Shown one piece after another: positions 11,684-23,123 of a stretch of 64,000 nt of DNA (the stretch's first letter is position 1; the number at the start of each line of letters is the position of its first letter). Both the position numbers and the translations under genes were made by a program. A model generated the notes under the pieces. That model was not told the origin of the DNA. It saw nothing but the letters and a program-made list of their open reading frames with translations, and did no database searches. The DNA comes from Planococcus citri. Taxonomy: Eukaryota; Arthropoda; Insecta; Hemiptera; Pseudococcidae. The DNA lies in contig NC_088678.1 of assembly GCF_950023065.1 (NCBI RefSeq), positions 24,542,580 through 24,606,579 on the forward strand, in the 5' to 3' direction.

Positions 11684-13030
11684 ACAAGGAAACCTCTTGA
11701 GGTGTCACACTCCGATTTGAAACGGACCGCGATTTTTGGAAAGAGCATAGTCTAAAACCCCCAAAACCAAATTTTCAGTTCATTTTTCGATTTTTGGCGA
11801 ATTTTTGAAAATTCAAAATTTGACTGTTTTTGGCGATTTATGCTTTTTTAAAAAAATTCGTACTTGATCAATAAAAATGGTCAAAATAAGTCCCAAAACT
11901 AATATTAATTACCCAAATCCAAATTTCACATTTCCAGCCATTCTGGAGCCTCCAGCGCGATTTTTCAATTTCTCCAGAATTTTGAATTTGCTCCAGAAGG
12001 TGTAAATATGCAGTTGGGCAGCTGAAAATCGAGTTATGTATTATACTCGACCTACTTAACGAGTTATCTACATTTGAGCCGATTTTGGGAGTGACACCTC
12101 AAGAGTGGTTTTTTGACCAGCTTTTTTCAAAATTAAAAAATCCAAAAAATCAAAAGATAACCGTTTGTGAGGAAATTCTTGAAATTTGTGCGAATCGCTG
12201 TATTTCTTCAAGAACTAACCCCCAAAGCGCAAATTCTACCGTTTCCAGCCGTTTTGGAGCGAGAGTGAAACCTCAAAAAACCACTCTTGAGGTGTCATTC
12301 TCAAAATCGGCTCAAATGTGGATAAACTCGCTGAACAGGTTGAGTGTAATATACAACTCGATTTTTAGCTGCACAACTTCATATTCACGCCTTCTGGAGC
12401 AAATTCAAAATTCTGGAGAAATTGAAAAATCGCGCTGGAGGCTCCAGAATGGCTGGAAATTGTGAAATTTTGATTTGGGGGCTCAGTTTTGGACAAAATA
12501 CAGCGATTCGCGTGAATTTCAAAAATTTTCACACAAACGATAAACTTTTGATTTTTTGGATTTTTAAATTTTGAAAAAAGCTGGTCAAAAAGCCATTTTG
12601 AGGTGTCACTCTCAAAATCGGCTCAAATGTGGATAAACTCGTTAAACAGGTCGAGCGTAATATACAACTCGATTTTCAGCTGTCCAACTGCATATTCACG
12701 CCTTCTGGAACAAATTCAAAATTCTGGAGAAATTGAAAAATCGCGCTGGTGGCTCCAGAATGGCTGGAAATTGTGAAATTTGGATTTGGGTAATTAATAT
12801 TAGTTTTTGGGACTTATTTTGACCATTTTTACTGATCAAGTTCGTACTTTTAAAAAAAAGCATATATATCGCCAAAAACAGTCAATTTTGAATTTTCAAA
12901 AATTCGCCAAAAATCAAAAAATGAACCTGGGCAGCTGAAAATTTGGTTTTTGGGGGTTTTAGACTATGCTCTTTCCAAAAATCGCGGTCCCGTTCAAAAC
13001 GGAGTGTGACACCTCAAGAGGTTCCCTTGT
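11684..13030. mobile_element. PIF/Harbinger-like long inverted-repeat element, copy 2
   Basis: The ends are TTACAAGGAAACCTCTTGAG and CTCAAGAGGTTCCCTTGTTA, so TTA flanks both sides, as expected of the 3-bp TWA target duplication of PIF/Harbinger elements. The arms match copy 1. The central head-to-head junction is near 12256-12290 and CTGGAGCCTCCAG units are present. No transposase is seen. The related upstream region of gene 3 (around 24,660-24,690) runs straight through the insertion point and gives an empty site, so this copy arrived after the gene 1/gene 3 duplication. Confidence 0.78.
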
Positions 13031-13269
13031 TAGTCAAGTTTTGCATGAAATTAATATAAATTTTGGTCAGTAGATTACCTATAGATAAGCAGTTAAGCAC
13101 TCACCTATGTATTTTTGATATATTCATTTAAAATCACATAAACATCCAGTAGGCTATAACTCGACACAAAACGACTACCTATCGATATCTGAAAACGTCT
13201 CACAAGTTGAACGAACCGATTCGCTTTATTTTACGATTGATCTGTTCTTCAGCTTAGCTTCGAGTTATA
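13031..13269. other. 5' flank of gene 1, homologous to the flank of gene 3
   Basis: The order of short matching blocks (TAGTCA, CACTCACC or TACTCACC, ATCTGTTCTTCA) parallels 24,660-24,890 upstream of gene 3. It probably holds the gene 1 promoter or first leader exon. The donor-like ACTCAC (minus GTGAGT) lies at 13099. Confidence 0.45.
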
Positions 13270-13287
13270 GTAATACAAGCAGAAAAT

Positions 13288-13306
13288 ACCCGTCCTTCGG
13301 ACGGGT
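13288..13306. repeat. Perfect hairpin ACCCGTCC-TTC-GGACGGGT
   Basis: An 8-bp GC-rich stem with a 3-base loop in otherwise AT-rich DNA, close to the left end of the composite insertion. Its position suits the subterminal hairpin of a Helitron-type 3' end on the minus strand. Confidence 0.7.
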
Positions 13307-13399
13307 GGAGCTGCATTTTTTAAAATTCATTTGAGTAAATAAAAAATTTTTTGGTAATTGTTGTCGTATTTCACCTAATGTGGTTAATGACACTAATGC

Positions 13400-14740
13400 C
13401 CCTCCAAAAAAAAGACCTTTCTGTAATTTTAGCCTTTGACCCTCTCCACTTCAGGGGTCAGCTATAGTTCCTGAAAGTACTTCATTCCTCAAGTTTTAAT
13501 TCTGAATGTCTGAACTAAGTATATTAGAACAGTTTCCAGGCTGAAAAATTGAAAATTCACCATAACCTACCTACAAAATTTGACACGTTGTGAATCATCT
13601 AGTTAGTTTGAGCTCAAAAACTTGCGAAATATCAAAAATTTTACTCCCCCGGCCTTTTTTCCAAAGTAGGCACTCCGGAATAGACATATTTTTTGAACAA
13701 AAAATTGCTAAAAATGATAAAATTGATCAATTATCCGTTTTTAATTCTTTTTTTCATTTTCATTCTTAGTTTGAGCTCAAAAACTTGCGAAATATCAAAA
13801 ATTTTACTCCCCCGGCCTTTTTTCCAAAGTGGGCACTCCGGAATAGACATATTTTTTGAACAAAAAATTGCTAAAAATGATAAAATTGGTCAATTATCCG
13901 TTTTTAATTCTTTTTTTCATTTTCATTCTTCGAAGTTTGAAATTTTTATTGAAGAGATCTAGAGCAGTTTTTGCTTATTTACATATGAATGAATAAAAAA
14001 TTGTTTGGTAATTATCTTATTTCACATTCCACCTGATGTAGGTAATGACAGTAATGCCCCTTCAAAAAAAAAGACCTTTCTGTAATTTTCAACTTGAACT
14101 CTCCCCACTCCAGGGTCAACTCTAGTTTCTGAACGTTTCCCATTCCTCATAGCTTTATCTCCAAACATCGCTGAACCATTAGAACAGTTTCCAAACTGAA
14201 AAATGGAAAACTTAAGTACGTGCATAAAATCTGACATTGTGAATCATCTACGCAGGTAGGTACCTAGTAAGTTTTTGGCTACAAATGAGAAAATCAATAA
14301 ATTACTCTTTTTATTTTATTTTTTTCATTTTCATTATCAGTGATTTTTGGATAGTGGCATTTTTCAGACACAGGCCAACTTATTATTTTTTGAAGTTCGA
14401 AATTTTCACCCCTCCCCCCAATCACAGTCACTTAAGGTACAAAAGGTCAAAAATGGTCACATAAGATCACGACCGTCTTGAAAAATGCGGTCATAATCAT
14501 GATGGCCTAATATGATTCTTTTTTCTTGTGCATTGGGTCCACTGCTCTTTTTGATTTTTTTTTTTTTTTAAATCGAATTCAAAATTTCAAAAAAATGACC
14601 TTTCTGTTATTTAAACCTTTGACCATCCCCACTTTAGTAGTTCATAAAAGTACTCCATTCCTCAAGTTTCATCTCTGAACGTGTGAACTATTATATAGAA
14701 CAGTTTCCAGACTAAAAAATTGAATTTTATCCGATTTTGT
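13400..14740. repeat. Three dispersed fragments of the 232-1206 fold-back family
   Basis: Near 13405-13560, 14060-14230 and 14595-14735 the same sentence of motifs recurs: GACCTTTCTGT, CCCCAC, CATTCCTCA and AGAACAGTTTCCA. It matches 770-920 of the first fold-back element. The fragments are diverged and incomplete. Confidence 0.6.
13605..13930. repeat. 163-bp tandem duplication
   Basis: The block starting AGTTTGAGCTCAAAAACTTG at 13605 is repeated from 13768 with very few differences (for example AGTAGGCACT versus AGTGGGCACT, and GATCAATT versus GGTCAATT). Period is 163 bases. It lies inside the composite insertion. The 89-codon frame across it is a by-product of the duplication. Confidence 0.85.
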
Positions 14741-15234
14741 AGCTGTGATTTACTGAGGGTTGCTCTGCAGCTTTTTTTTGTTCAAGTTAGGTATTCAAGT
14801 TCAAGTTGTATCCCCAAGTAGAAAGGATAAAATGCAGAATGTTTTAGTGAAACACTGAGGTGCTCACTGAAAATTTCAAGAAATTTCAATTCAAAATTTC
14901 ATTTTTATTACTCCTTGCGTTTTTACAACTTTGAACCTGAACTGAATAACTTTCCAACAATCAAAGCTACAGCTCTCAGTATGAAAAAAAAAACAAAAAA
15001 AAATAAATAAAGGAAAATATAAATATTTAATTTTGAGTTCGCAGATGAATGATATTTAATTTTGAGTAATCTTAATTGAAATTTTGACGATTTTTATAAA
15101 TTTACGTGTAAAAGATCGCAGATGAATGATTGATTTTTGATGTATGCCATGAAAAAAACTGAAAATTGTAAAAAAGTTTGAAAATTAACATTTTAATTTC
15201 ATTTTGTTTTTTTGAAGCATTTTTGAGTGGTTTC

Positions 15235-15598
15235 GAAGGAGGTTAGTTGTGGACGAAATACACCGATTCGCGCAAATTTCAAAAATTTCCTCGCCAATGG
15301 AAAACTTTTGATTCTTTTCTGGAGCAAATTCAAAATTCTGGAGAAATTGAAAAATATCGCTGGAGGCTCCAGAATGGCTGGAAATGGTGAAATTAATATT
15401 AGTTTTGGGATTTATTTTGACCATTTTTATTGGTCAAGTACGTACTTCTTTTAAAAAAAAGCATAAATCGCCAAAAACAGTCAATTTTGAATTATCAAAA
15501 ATTCGCCAAAATTCGAAAAATGAACTTGGGCAGCTGAAAATTTGGATTTGGGGGGTTTTAGAACACGCTCTTTCCCAAAATCGCGGTCCCGTCATAAA
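15235..15598. mobile_element. Partial right arm of the PIF/Harbinger-like family
   Basis: Contains CTGGAGGCTCCAGAATGGCTG, GCATAAATCGCCAAAAACAG, GGGCAGCTGAAAATTTGG and TCGCGGTCCCGT in the order found in the right arms of copies 1-3. It then breaks off before the terminal CAAGAGGTTCCC. It is nested in the composite insertion. Confidence 0.65.
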
Positions 15599-15989
15599 TT
15601 GGGGTTTTAACATCTCAAAAACCTGGCAACACTGTTCCGAACTGCTGATTTCACAACCTGATAGACTCTTACTACACTTAGAAGTTAGAACCACCCCTAC
15701 TTCCAGCACCTACCCTCAATGCAACGTAATACACTCGCTTTGCAACGAAATTTTACCTCGTCTCTCCGCAAACTGGTTTCACCTCCGCAAAGTCCAAAAA
15801 AGTCGTCATTTTTTTCAACTTTGAAGCTTTATAACAATTGTCCTTTGAAACTTTTTCAAATTTTTTTTTGCCATAAACACTCTCCAGCTTACAGGCGTTC
15901 GTATGCATAAAAATTCAGAATTTTTGGTTCGGCAAGTTTCGAGTTTACCGGCAACAAAAAAAGGGGACTTTCCTTTATAGTATTATAGA

Positions 15990-18443
15990 TATATGTAATT
16001 GCTAAGTTACGTGCTGTACGTTACATACAAAAAACACTTCTCGAATTAAATTACCGAAAATCATTTTTCAAGCAATACTTCACAATAAAAACAGAAACTG
16101 GCTAAATCAAAATCAAAATGAAAATGAACATCACATCACCTTCAACAGTCAACGTCGACGACACACGTACGAGATTTTATCAAACAGCTGTGTTCGCATA
16201 GTTCGCCTCACCATGCGTCACTATCATTCCAGCAGGAAGGTGGGAGGAGGAGGGATCTTCTCAATGGGCATTATTTCCAAGAACGCTAAGTTGAATAATA
16301 TCCTTTATCTGTAGATAAGAATTAAGAACCGCCGAACTGACGCTTGCCGGTGGTGGCGGTGGTAAATGCGCATTGCGCAATATTGCGACGAACGTGAAAT
16401 TGTATGTATACGAAATCAAACATAGGCTAAGGCTTACAATTCAATGAAGGGACCAAGGGACAATCGAATACGTAATAAAATCATAAATAACTTCCCGAGG
16501 ATGAAGAGTGTCGAGTATCTCCAGAACCCTACTGACAAAGAATCTCAGCCAGCACAAAAATTTTTGAATTTGAACTGGATAAGAAGGATACCAGCCAGAA
16601 TTTCAGGTGCTGAAATTCATTTATTGATTTTTGGGGAAGGAATTCAAATATGGCCTAAAAATGAAAAACAAATCAGAAGTTCACCAACTGGAGCGTCTAG
16701 CGAACTTTCAGATTCCCTAGTTTTAAAGAAAATGAAAGTAAGGTGAAAATGAAATTCAGTAGGTACCTATAAACTTGGATTTACCGTCTTCATGACCCAT
16801 TCGACCATTCATAAATCAATTTTCGAAATATTTTTGTGCTGCTGTAAACGGAGAAAGAATCTCACTCTCGCCAAAGTTATGACTTTTTGGAAAAAGTTGA
16901 GAAAAAGTTGTGTAAGTTGGGAAAATGGAAAATAAAATCAAAGAATTTTCAAATACCATGGGTTTTATTTATTTTTTGAATTATAGGTAAATTTTCAAAA
17001 GCTTTCGCTTCGCTTCGTTCGGGCCAAATCATTTGCCCATTCCTTTCTCAGATCAAAGTTGGCGTTGGCGAGTAGATGAATTTGACTTTTCAGTTCTCAC
17101 ATCAAATGTCGTTTTACTTGAAATTTCCTGGAAAAAAAAGTCTCGCCATTCCAGTCTAAACTGCCAGAAAGTCTCAACTTCACCTAAAATATCAATAAAG
17201 TTCTATTTATTGCCAACAATTTGGAAACAATTTCTAATTTTAGCCAAAATTACTTCAGTTTGAAAATATAAAAATTTTGCCCTAAAAACATGAAGAACTG
17301 CGAATTTTTAAGAGCTCTTGCTCTCACTTCGCTCAGGTGCTTATTCCTATTTTTGAAAAGATTATAATTCCCTGAAAACTATAGGTAGGTACTTACCTAC
17401 TACTTATTGTTAAAAATTGGAAAATTTCGAAGCAATGAAAATCAACTGTTTGCCTAAATAAGAATGATGTTCTTGCATACTTATTTCACGTTTCAAGTTA
17501 TCAGTTTTTCAAATTTTTCTGCTCCACAATTTTTTAAAAATTTTCATGAGTGGAAAAATCAACTTGAGAAATTCCAGAAACATAACCAAGTTGATAAGAA
17601 AAACTCAAGATTTTTCAAGTACCTAACTAAAATAATCAATTTTGAAAATTTAAAATTATTCAACAATTTTGTTTCCATTTTTCAACTCCACCTTACAGAT
17701 AATTGGCACCAGTGCGCTCCCAAATATTTCCCAAAGTTTCATATTATCTGGTTTTAGAAATGATTTTGGCATCCTTAATGCATTTAAGAAGAAAATATAT
17801 TCAAATCAAATCGAAATACGATTTTACCTCAAAATAAGCGGTTGTCAAACTTTTGAACCACTCATAGTAGAATCCAGAGCCAGAAAAACATAATTTTTTC
17901 AAAAAGGTCCCTCTGATGGCCCATTTCTCTCCTCCCAAAAGGCATCCGGAGCTAAAAAATTTTCTGAATACCTACTTTAAACTCAAAATGATTCGAATTT
18001 TTTTTTCGAAACCCACCATGAAGATTGATTAGGTGATTTCAGTTTTTTTTTTTCAATTTTTTAATTTATTTTCTTGCATACGAAACAGAAGTACCTAGGT
18101 AGGTATATCACCAATGCTTACATAGGAAGTAGGTATCGACTCCAACGAATGTAGATAGGTATTATGTATTACATAAGTATGCGAGTACAAAAAATAGAGC
18201 CAATAGGTAGGTAAATTAGAGATAATGAGCAATAAACGAAATCGAAAATAAAAATTATAAAAATTACTAAGTAAGTATGCATAATAAATGATACAAACGA
18301 AATTTTAAAAAGATAGAAACAAAAAAAGAACGAAACTTCTTCGCATTGGATCAATATGCACTTGTTGTCTTACGACTCAAAAAAATATAAGTAACAGTCG
18401 ATAATTAAGGAGGTACCTACAAATTCAGTCAGTCGTTTGACGG
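15990..18443. other. Intergenic DNA between genes 1 and 2
   Basis: From about 16,090 to 16,450 the sequence aligns in blocks with 24,990-25,350 upstream of gene 3 (CATGCGTCA, GGGATCTTCTCA or AAGATCTTCTCA, TTTATCTGTAGATAAGAATT, TTCAATGAAG). The rest is AT-rich with two CGCTTCGCTTCG-type motifs (near 17,005 and 17,315). A 100-codon frame at 16,444-16,746 has no recognisable features. The 3' flank of gene 2 is at the end. Confidence 0.4.
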
Positions 18444-19556
18444 TCATCGTTGGGCTAAAGCTAAGCACACATCGCTGACTAATCGGAAATCGGATTGAAT
18501 ATTTCTCCAACCTACTGTATTCAACACTTCAACAGGTTTAGAAATGATAAACTTAATCACTTCATTTTTCAATTCGCTTATACCATGATTATCTGCCAAC
18601 ATCAGCATTTTTGTTGCGTTCTCTACCGACAAGGTCTTATACACTTTCTCCGCACATATCATTTTCAATCCACTCAGCTGATATTTATCAGCAGCTGCCA
18701 ACAAACTTTCTGCAACGTTCTCCAAATTTTCGCATCTACCCGTATAAATATATCTCAAAAACTCGTCCATGATTTCTGCGTTCATATCTTTGATATTGAT
18801 TCGATTTTGTCCATTTTCTTCCAACTCGTGATGAAGTCGGGCAGCTAACACTGGACTGCGAGATGCTAAAATATTCCGATGGGCTCGATACTCTCGACTA
18901 CCGACTATAAGCACTACATCAGCGAACCGATCGTCATCTTCCAATAACTTTTTAAAGTTATCAAAAATATCGAAACGAGCAGCATTTGGATATAGAGACG
19001 TCTTATCGCACTGATGGATGGTCCTATCGATAGAATCGCATACGCTGGAAAAATGAACTTCGCACATCACTGTCAATTTATTATCGACTAGCAAGTTGCT
19101 CCACCATGCATCCCATGCATCGCCGCTTTTCTTCATGAATTCTTTGTAACCCCGACTATTAGAACCAGTTGAAGTCCGCTTGAGATGCTTTCCTTTTGCA
19201 CAATTAAATTCGTTTATTGTTCCCTTCCCATACCTGGACCTTTTATTTTGTTCAGAATCTACTACGTAAAAACAGTATTTTACGTACATCTTTTCAAATA
19301 CATGACTCCGACAGGTCAAGTAAAGAGAAACCGCATCATTCGCGTCTGTCTCACCATTCGGATAAAGTCTCAGCTCCCAAATAACATCCTTATTTGAGTC
19401 AGCTGAGAATGTCGGTGAACAAACAACACTTCCTGCTGCTTCGAGAAAATCGAAATTATGAATCGTCCAAACATAACTCACTTCATGGACCTGCACTTGA
19501 GTGTTGCAGCTTTTTTCGGCCAAGGCGCAATCTGCGCCACAATGATTCGATGACAT
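18444..19556 (-). CDS. MATH-BTB protein 2 (subgroup B)
   Basis: 370 residues in one exon. MATH at about 27-170 (SYVWTIHNFDF), BTB at about 201-300 (FADVVLIVGS, YIYTGRC) and a three-box-like tail (LSVENA, GWRNI). Two features are odd. Residues 146-152 read DAWDAWW because of a perfect 9-bp tandem duplication at 19104-19121, extending the loop before LLVDNKL. In the BTB core the usual SPVFAAMF is SPVLAARL, and the presumed Cullin-contact motif is LEE at 245-247. A further insertion (about residues 121-134) makes this MATH domain longer than the other subgroups. A leader acceptor lies 127 bases upstream. Its closest relative is gene 4. A Cullin-3 adaptor role is inferred from the family. Confidence 0.92.
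   Translation of the reverse strand: MSSNHCGADCALAEKSCNTQVQVHEVSYVWTIHNFDFLEAAGSVVCSPTFSADSNKDVIWELRLYPNGETDANDAVSLYLTCRSHVFEKMYVKYCFYVVDSEQNKRSRYGKGTINEFNCAKGKHLKRTSTGSNSRGYKEFMKKSGDAWDAWWSNLLVDNKLTVMCEVHFSSVCDSIDRTIHQCDKTSLYPNAARFDIFDNFKKLLEDDDRFADVVLIVGSREYRAHRNILASRSPVLAARLHHELEENGQNRINIKDMNAEIMDEFLRYIYTGRCENLENVAESLLAAADKYQLSGLKMICAEKVYKTLSVENATKMLMLADNHGISELKNEVIKFIISKPVEVLNTVGWRNIQSDFRLVSDVCLALAQR
19104..19121. repeat. 9-bp in-frame tandem duplication in gene 2
   Basis: CCATGCATC occurs twice in a row on the plus strand, giving Asp-Ala-Trp twice in the protein. No other paralog in the window has it. Confidence 0.95.
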
Positions 19557-20134
19557 ACTGAATTATTAAACCGATCGCAAGAAACTGACAAATTTGAATT
19601 CATAGAAATACTGACTCGATGAACGATGGAGTTATTCGTTTTGAATATGCTAGCTTTTTTTGCATCAATCAGTAACCTGGAACCTGAAAAATAGAAGATC
19701 AACGATCGTTAGATCAGTTTCAAATTTCAATTCACAAATAGGCAGTTATAGGTTCGTTTGAGCATCCTATTCCCTCAATTTTGACTTCAATTTTCAACGT
19801 GAAGTTTTCTTTCATTTATAAGAAATTGTAAGTAATCGTATGAAAGCTTGATGACAGGCAATGAAAAAGAATCTACCCAGGCTACATAGAATACAGACAT
19901 ATAGGCACTAAGTAGGTACAACTTACTCGATAGATGATATGTCGAACGTTCCAAATTTCAGTTCCAAACAACGATAGCCGAATAAGTACTACTGACCAAA
20001 CGTTTACACAAAATTTTGAAGTAAAACAAAACTACGCATTCATATTATTTCTCCGTATTTCGTAGCACGCTTGATAGCTACTGATAATTTGATAGGACAA
20101 TAGGACATGTAACAACCAACCATCTCAAGTTCCC
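19557..20134 (-). other. Leader and 5' flank of gene 2
   Basis: A minus-strand TTTTTCAG acceptor ends at 19684, followed by 127 bases of leader. No donor was assigned with confidence. Otherwise AT-rich DNA. Confidence 0.45.
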
Positions 20135-21190
20135 TTTCTTCTACTTCTTCAGTTTTTACACACGTGATTGTGTATAGTTTACCAGTGTTGGCACTGTGGA
20201 GTACCTATATCTGTTGAAATGGAATTTCTCTTTCTGAAGGAGGGGCTATACTGAATTTAACCGTAAACTTAAACTTAACCCTAGAAGTTAAACAAAGGCA
20301 AATTTTAGGTTAACGGACGTTAAATTCAGTATAAACCAAGCTAAAGTATAAGTTAAGGGAATAAGTATCCCCTTAAATTCAGTATAGCCCATCCTTGAGT
20401 TGCCAATTGCCATGGCCTCGTAGTCGTAATCATTTGATTATTTTTTGAAAAATCGATGAAAAACGGAAAAAAATTAATTGTAAGATTATAGTAACAAGGC
20501 ATGGGAAGTTTCCCTTTGGGCAGTTGGGCACAGACACAGGTAAATCAAAGAAAATTAATTTTCCAAATTAGGTAATGTACCAAGCACCAACAAGGAGAAT
20601 TTCAGCAACCGAAATTTATTTTCCGATTTTTTAATGAATTTTCAAAATTTTCAATTTGGCTTATTATTTTTCATGAAAAAAATAAAATTTGATCATAGCC
20701 TTCTTTCCACTTTCCAATAGTCGAGTGATCTCCTACAGATTTTCAGATTTTCTGGTTTTCAAATTTTCAAAAAAATGCTATGAGTGGGTGAATAGAGTCC
20801 AAATGAAATTTTGCCACTGTAAACTCGGATTAGCCGCCTTTGTGACCCTTCCAATCAACTTTATAACGTATTTTCAAACATTTATTTATGCTAGTTCAAA
20901 TCAAAGATTTTCTCCAGGGTTAATTTTTGAAAAAAAAAAGAATAGAAAACTCGTTCGTGTAGGGCACTACAGCTTCGTTCCCTTTCTTCTTCAGTTTTTA
21001 CACACGTGATTATGTATAGTTTACCGGTGTTGGCACTGTGGACTATCTGTTGAAATGGAATTTCTTTTCTTGAGTTGTCAATTGCCATAGCCTCGTAATC
21101 CTTTTGATTATTTTTTGAAAAATCGATGAAAAAAATTTAATTGTAAGATTATATGTAGTACTAAGGAATGGGAAATTTCCCGTAGCTATA
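20135..21190. repeat. Local duplication of a ~200-bp segment, one copy carrying a MITE
   Basis: The text from TTTTACACACGTGATT through GTTGGCACTGTGGA, GAAATGGAATTTCT, TTGAGTTG and GATTATTTTTTGAAAAATCG occurs at about 20,150-20,520 and again at about 20,990-21,190. A related diverged stretch occurs near 31,045 upstream of gene 4. Only the first copy contains the MITE at 20235-20397. Confidence 0.75.
20235..20397. mobile_element. Small MITE with GGGCTATACTGAATTTAA ends
   Basis: Terminal inverted repeats GGGCTATACTGAATTTAA (20243-20260) and TTAAATTCAGTATAGCCC (20373-20390) extend a few bases outward on each side (GAAGGA and TCCTT). The paralogous segment near 21,065 lacks it, which proves insertion. 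The target duplication is not clear and the superfamily is unknown. Confidence 0.75.
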
Positions 21191-21483
21191 GTGCCTTAGT
21201 TCGTGAACGAGCCAATGAAAAACTTTGAAAGGCTGTGTACGAGTTGTTTCAACCCGATTGATTTAAAACTTAATGTGAAAGTGAAGATTTTGACCACCAC
21301 TCGAAAAATACTGAAAAAATTACCAGTAGTAAAAAATACACTGAAATAGGTAAAAATGATTTTTAGACCTACTTACTTACAAATTTTGGACTCCCCCTAC
21401 ATTGATTTGAAGTTTTCACAGTTGATTTTGGGGTCGTTGTTGAACCGAATACCAAATTTCATCACCTCTGGCCGCTCTGAAGC
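20398..21483. other. Intergenic DNA between the MITE and the hAT-like element
   Basis: Apart from the duplicated segment, this is AT-rich sequence without supported genes. A 106-codon plus-strand frame at 20,689-21,009 has no recognisable domain. Confidence 0.4.
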
Positions 21484-21491
21484 CTAACTAG

Positions 21492-21994
21492 CAGGGTTGT
21501 ACAATAACGTGTTATTAAAAAAAAAAAAGTTTTTTTTTGTTTTAAAACAGTTTTTTTTCATGTTTAAAACTACGTCGTTTGTTTAAAACGCGTTTTAAAC
21601 ACGTTTGTTTAAAACGCGTTTTAAACACGTTTGTTTAAAATGTGTTTTAAACACAAATTCATTTGTTTAGGGTTCACCAGACATCAACTTTTAAGATGTG
21701 ACGTCATAAAATAGCTATAAAGCTCAAGAAATATTGAAAAATTGGAATCAAAGCACAAAATTTGTCTCTAAAAATACAGTTGTTCGATTTCACTTTTTTT
21801 CAACAAGAAACTATATAAAATAAAACGTGTTTTTTTAGGAAATTGGAGTGGAAAAAACACGTTTAAAACAAAAAAAAAACCACTGTTTTAAATGGTTTTA
21901 AACGGCCTTTTTTGTTTAAAACATCGTTCTGTTTTTTTTTTTTTCATTTATTTTAAACGTGTTTTAAACATGTTTAAAACATTTTTTGTTCCTG
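21492..21994. mobile_element. hAT-like miniature element filled with GTTTAAAAC repeats
   Basis: Flanked by a perfect 8-bp duplication CTAACTAG (21484-21491 and 21995-22002), which also fits the nTnnnnAn preference of hAT elements. It begins CAGGGTTG and ends with CCTG, so terminal repeats are short. The interior is dominated by self-complementary GTTTAAAAC/GTTTTAAAC units and T/A runs. No coding capacity. Confidence 0.8.
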
Positions 21995-22002
21995 CTAACT
22001 AG

Positions 22003-23091
22003 CGTGATTTCCAATTCCTCCGAAATTTTAAAATTATGTACTAACCTTCGGAGTAATAAATTCGAATTTATCTAGGTGCTGATTTTCAAATCAGTAAAGT
22101 AAATAAATTGAACAATGAACATTAAATAAAATTTACTGTGAAAAAAAATAAAGGAATATCGGTTAAGTATATACCTACTGATGCATAGCTAATGTATCAA
22201 AGAAAAAATAAAATGAAAAATAACTTCAATCGTACCTACCTATCTATCTACGTACTAGGTACTTATGAAACGAATTTGAAATAAGTTTGCAAGAAAATAC
22301 ACATCTTATAAACTACGAGTATAGGTTTACATAATCTTAAAATTACATAAATATTATAGAATAATGAAGCAAACGCACCTAAAAGGTCAACTTTATATTC
22401 AACTATTCATAATTTCTATGCAAGTTTGCGTAAAATCGAGATAAAATAAAAATAAAATGGCTAAATTTACAAAAGATGAATTGATCACATAGTTAAATTA
22501 TCTACCCTGATTTGATTGCCATTCAGCATTATTTAGTACCCAACAGTAAAATTTGAAATGCTCAATTTAAATAAAATTTTTTTTTTTAAATTGGGAAATT
22601 CGTTTTCTAAAGATCTGGTGGACTATCTGAAGGTCATTTTTTCCAATCAGATTGAAAAATCTTGAGCTGAAATACTTATCAAAAAATAAACAAATTAAAA
22701 ATTAGCAATTAGATCAAAATGATGATTTTTTAAAAACAATTTTCAAAAATGACATCAAGTTCGAATAGGTTAAAAGTTCATAACATGTTCGAAAAAACAA
22801 AATTCAATGGCAAAGTTTGGAATATAAAATAATTTTGTGTGGTCCATTTGAAAAACGCCAGACATCGGATTTCTTCATCACAATACTCTTCAACGTAGAT
22901 TTTACGTACCTAGTTAATAGAAAAACCAATTGAAAATTTTTCAGACTTACCATAATAAGTAGGTATAAATACTTAAGTACCTATCATATGCAATTCAAAT
23001 AATAAAAATTAAAGTCAACTTGAACAAAATATGTATCTAAGAGTATGAAATCATTTCTACACAGAAACAATCATCAAGTGTAGGATCTAAA

Positions 23092-23123
<32 letters not shown>

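Larger units (their letters stand above)
13270..15989. mobile_element. Composite ~2.7-kb insertion, possibly Helentron-like
   Basis: The flanks on both sides align in order to the flank of gene 3, which lacks this block, so it behaves as one insertion. The left end has TATAGTAATAC followed by a perfect 8-bp stem hairpin at 13288-13306. The right end carries GGGGACTTTCCTTTATAG followed by TATTATAGAT, giving imperfect terminal inverted repeats. Terminal repeats plus a subterminal hairpin fit Helitron-2/Helentron-type non-autonomous elements read on the minus strand. The interior is a mosaic of other repeats (see nested entries). No Rep/helicase frame is present. The class assignment is tentative; the insertion itself is well supported. 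Confidence 0.5.

Noticed and set aside
16444..16746. 100-codon plus-strand frame
   Set aside because: No recognisable domain. Its start overlaps a stretch homologous to the non-coding flank of gene 3, where no such frame is kept.
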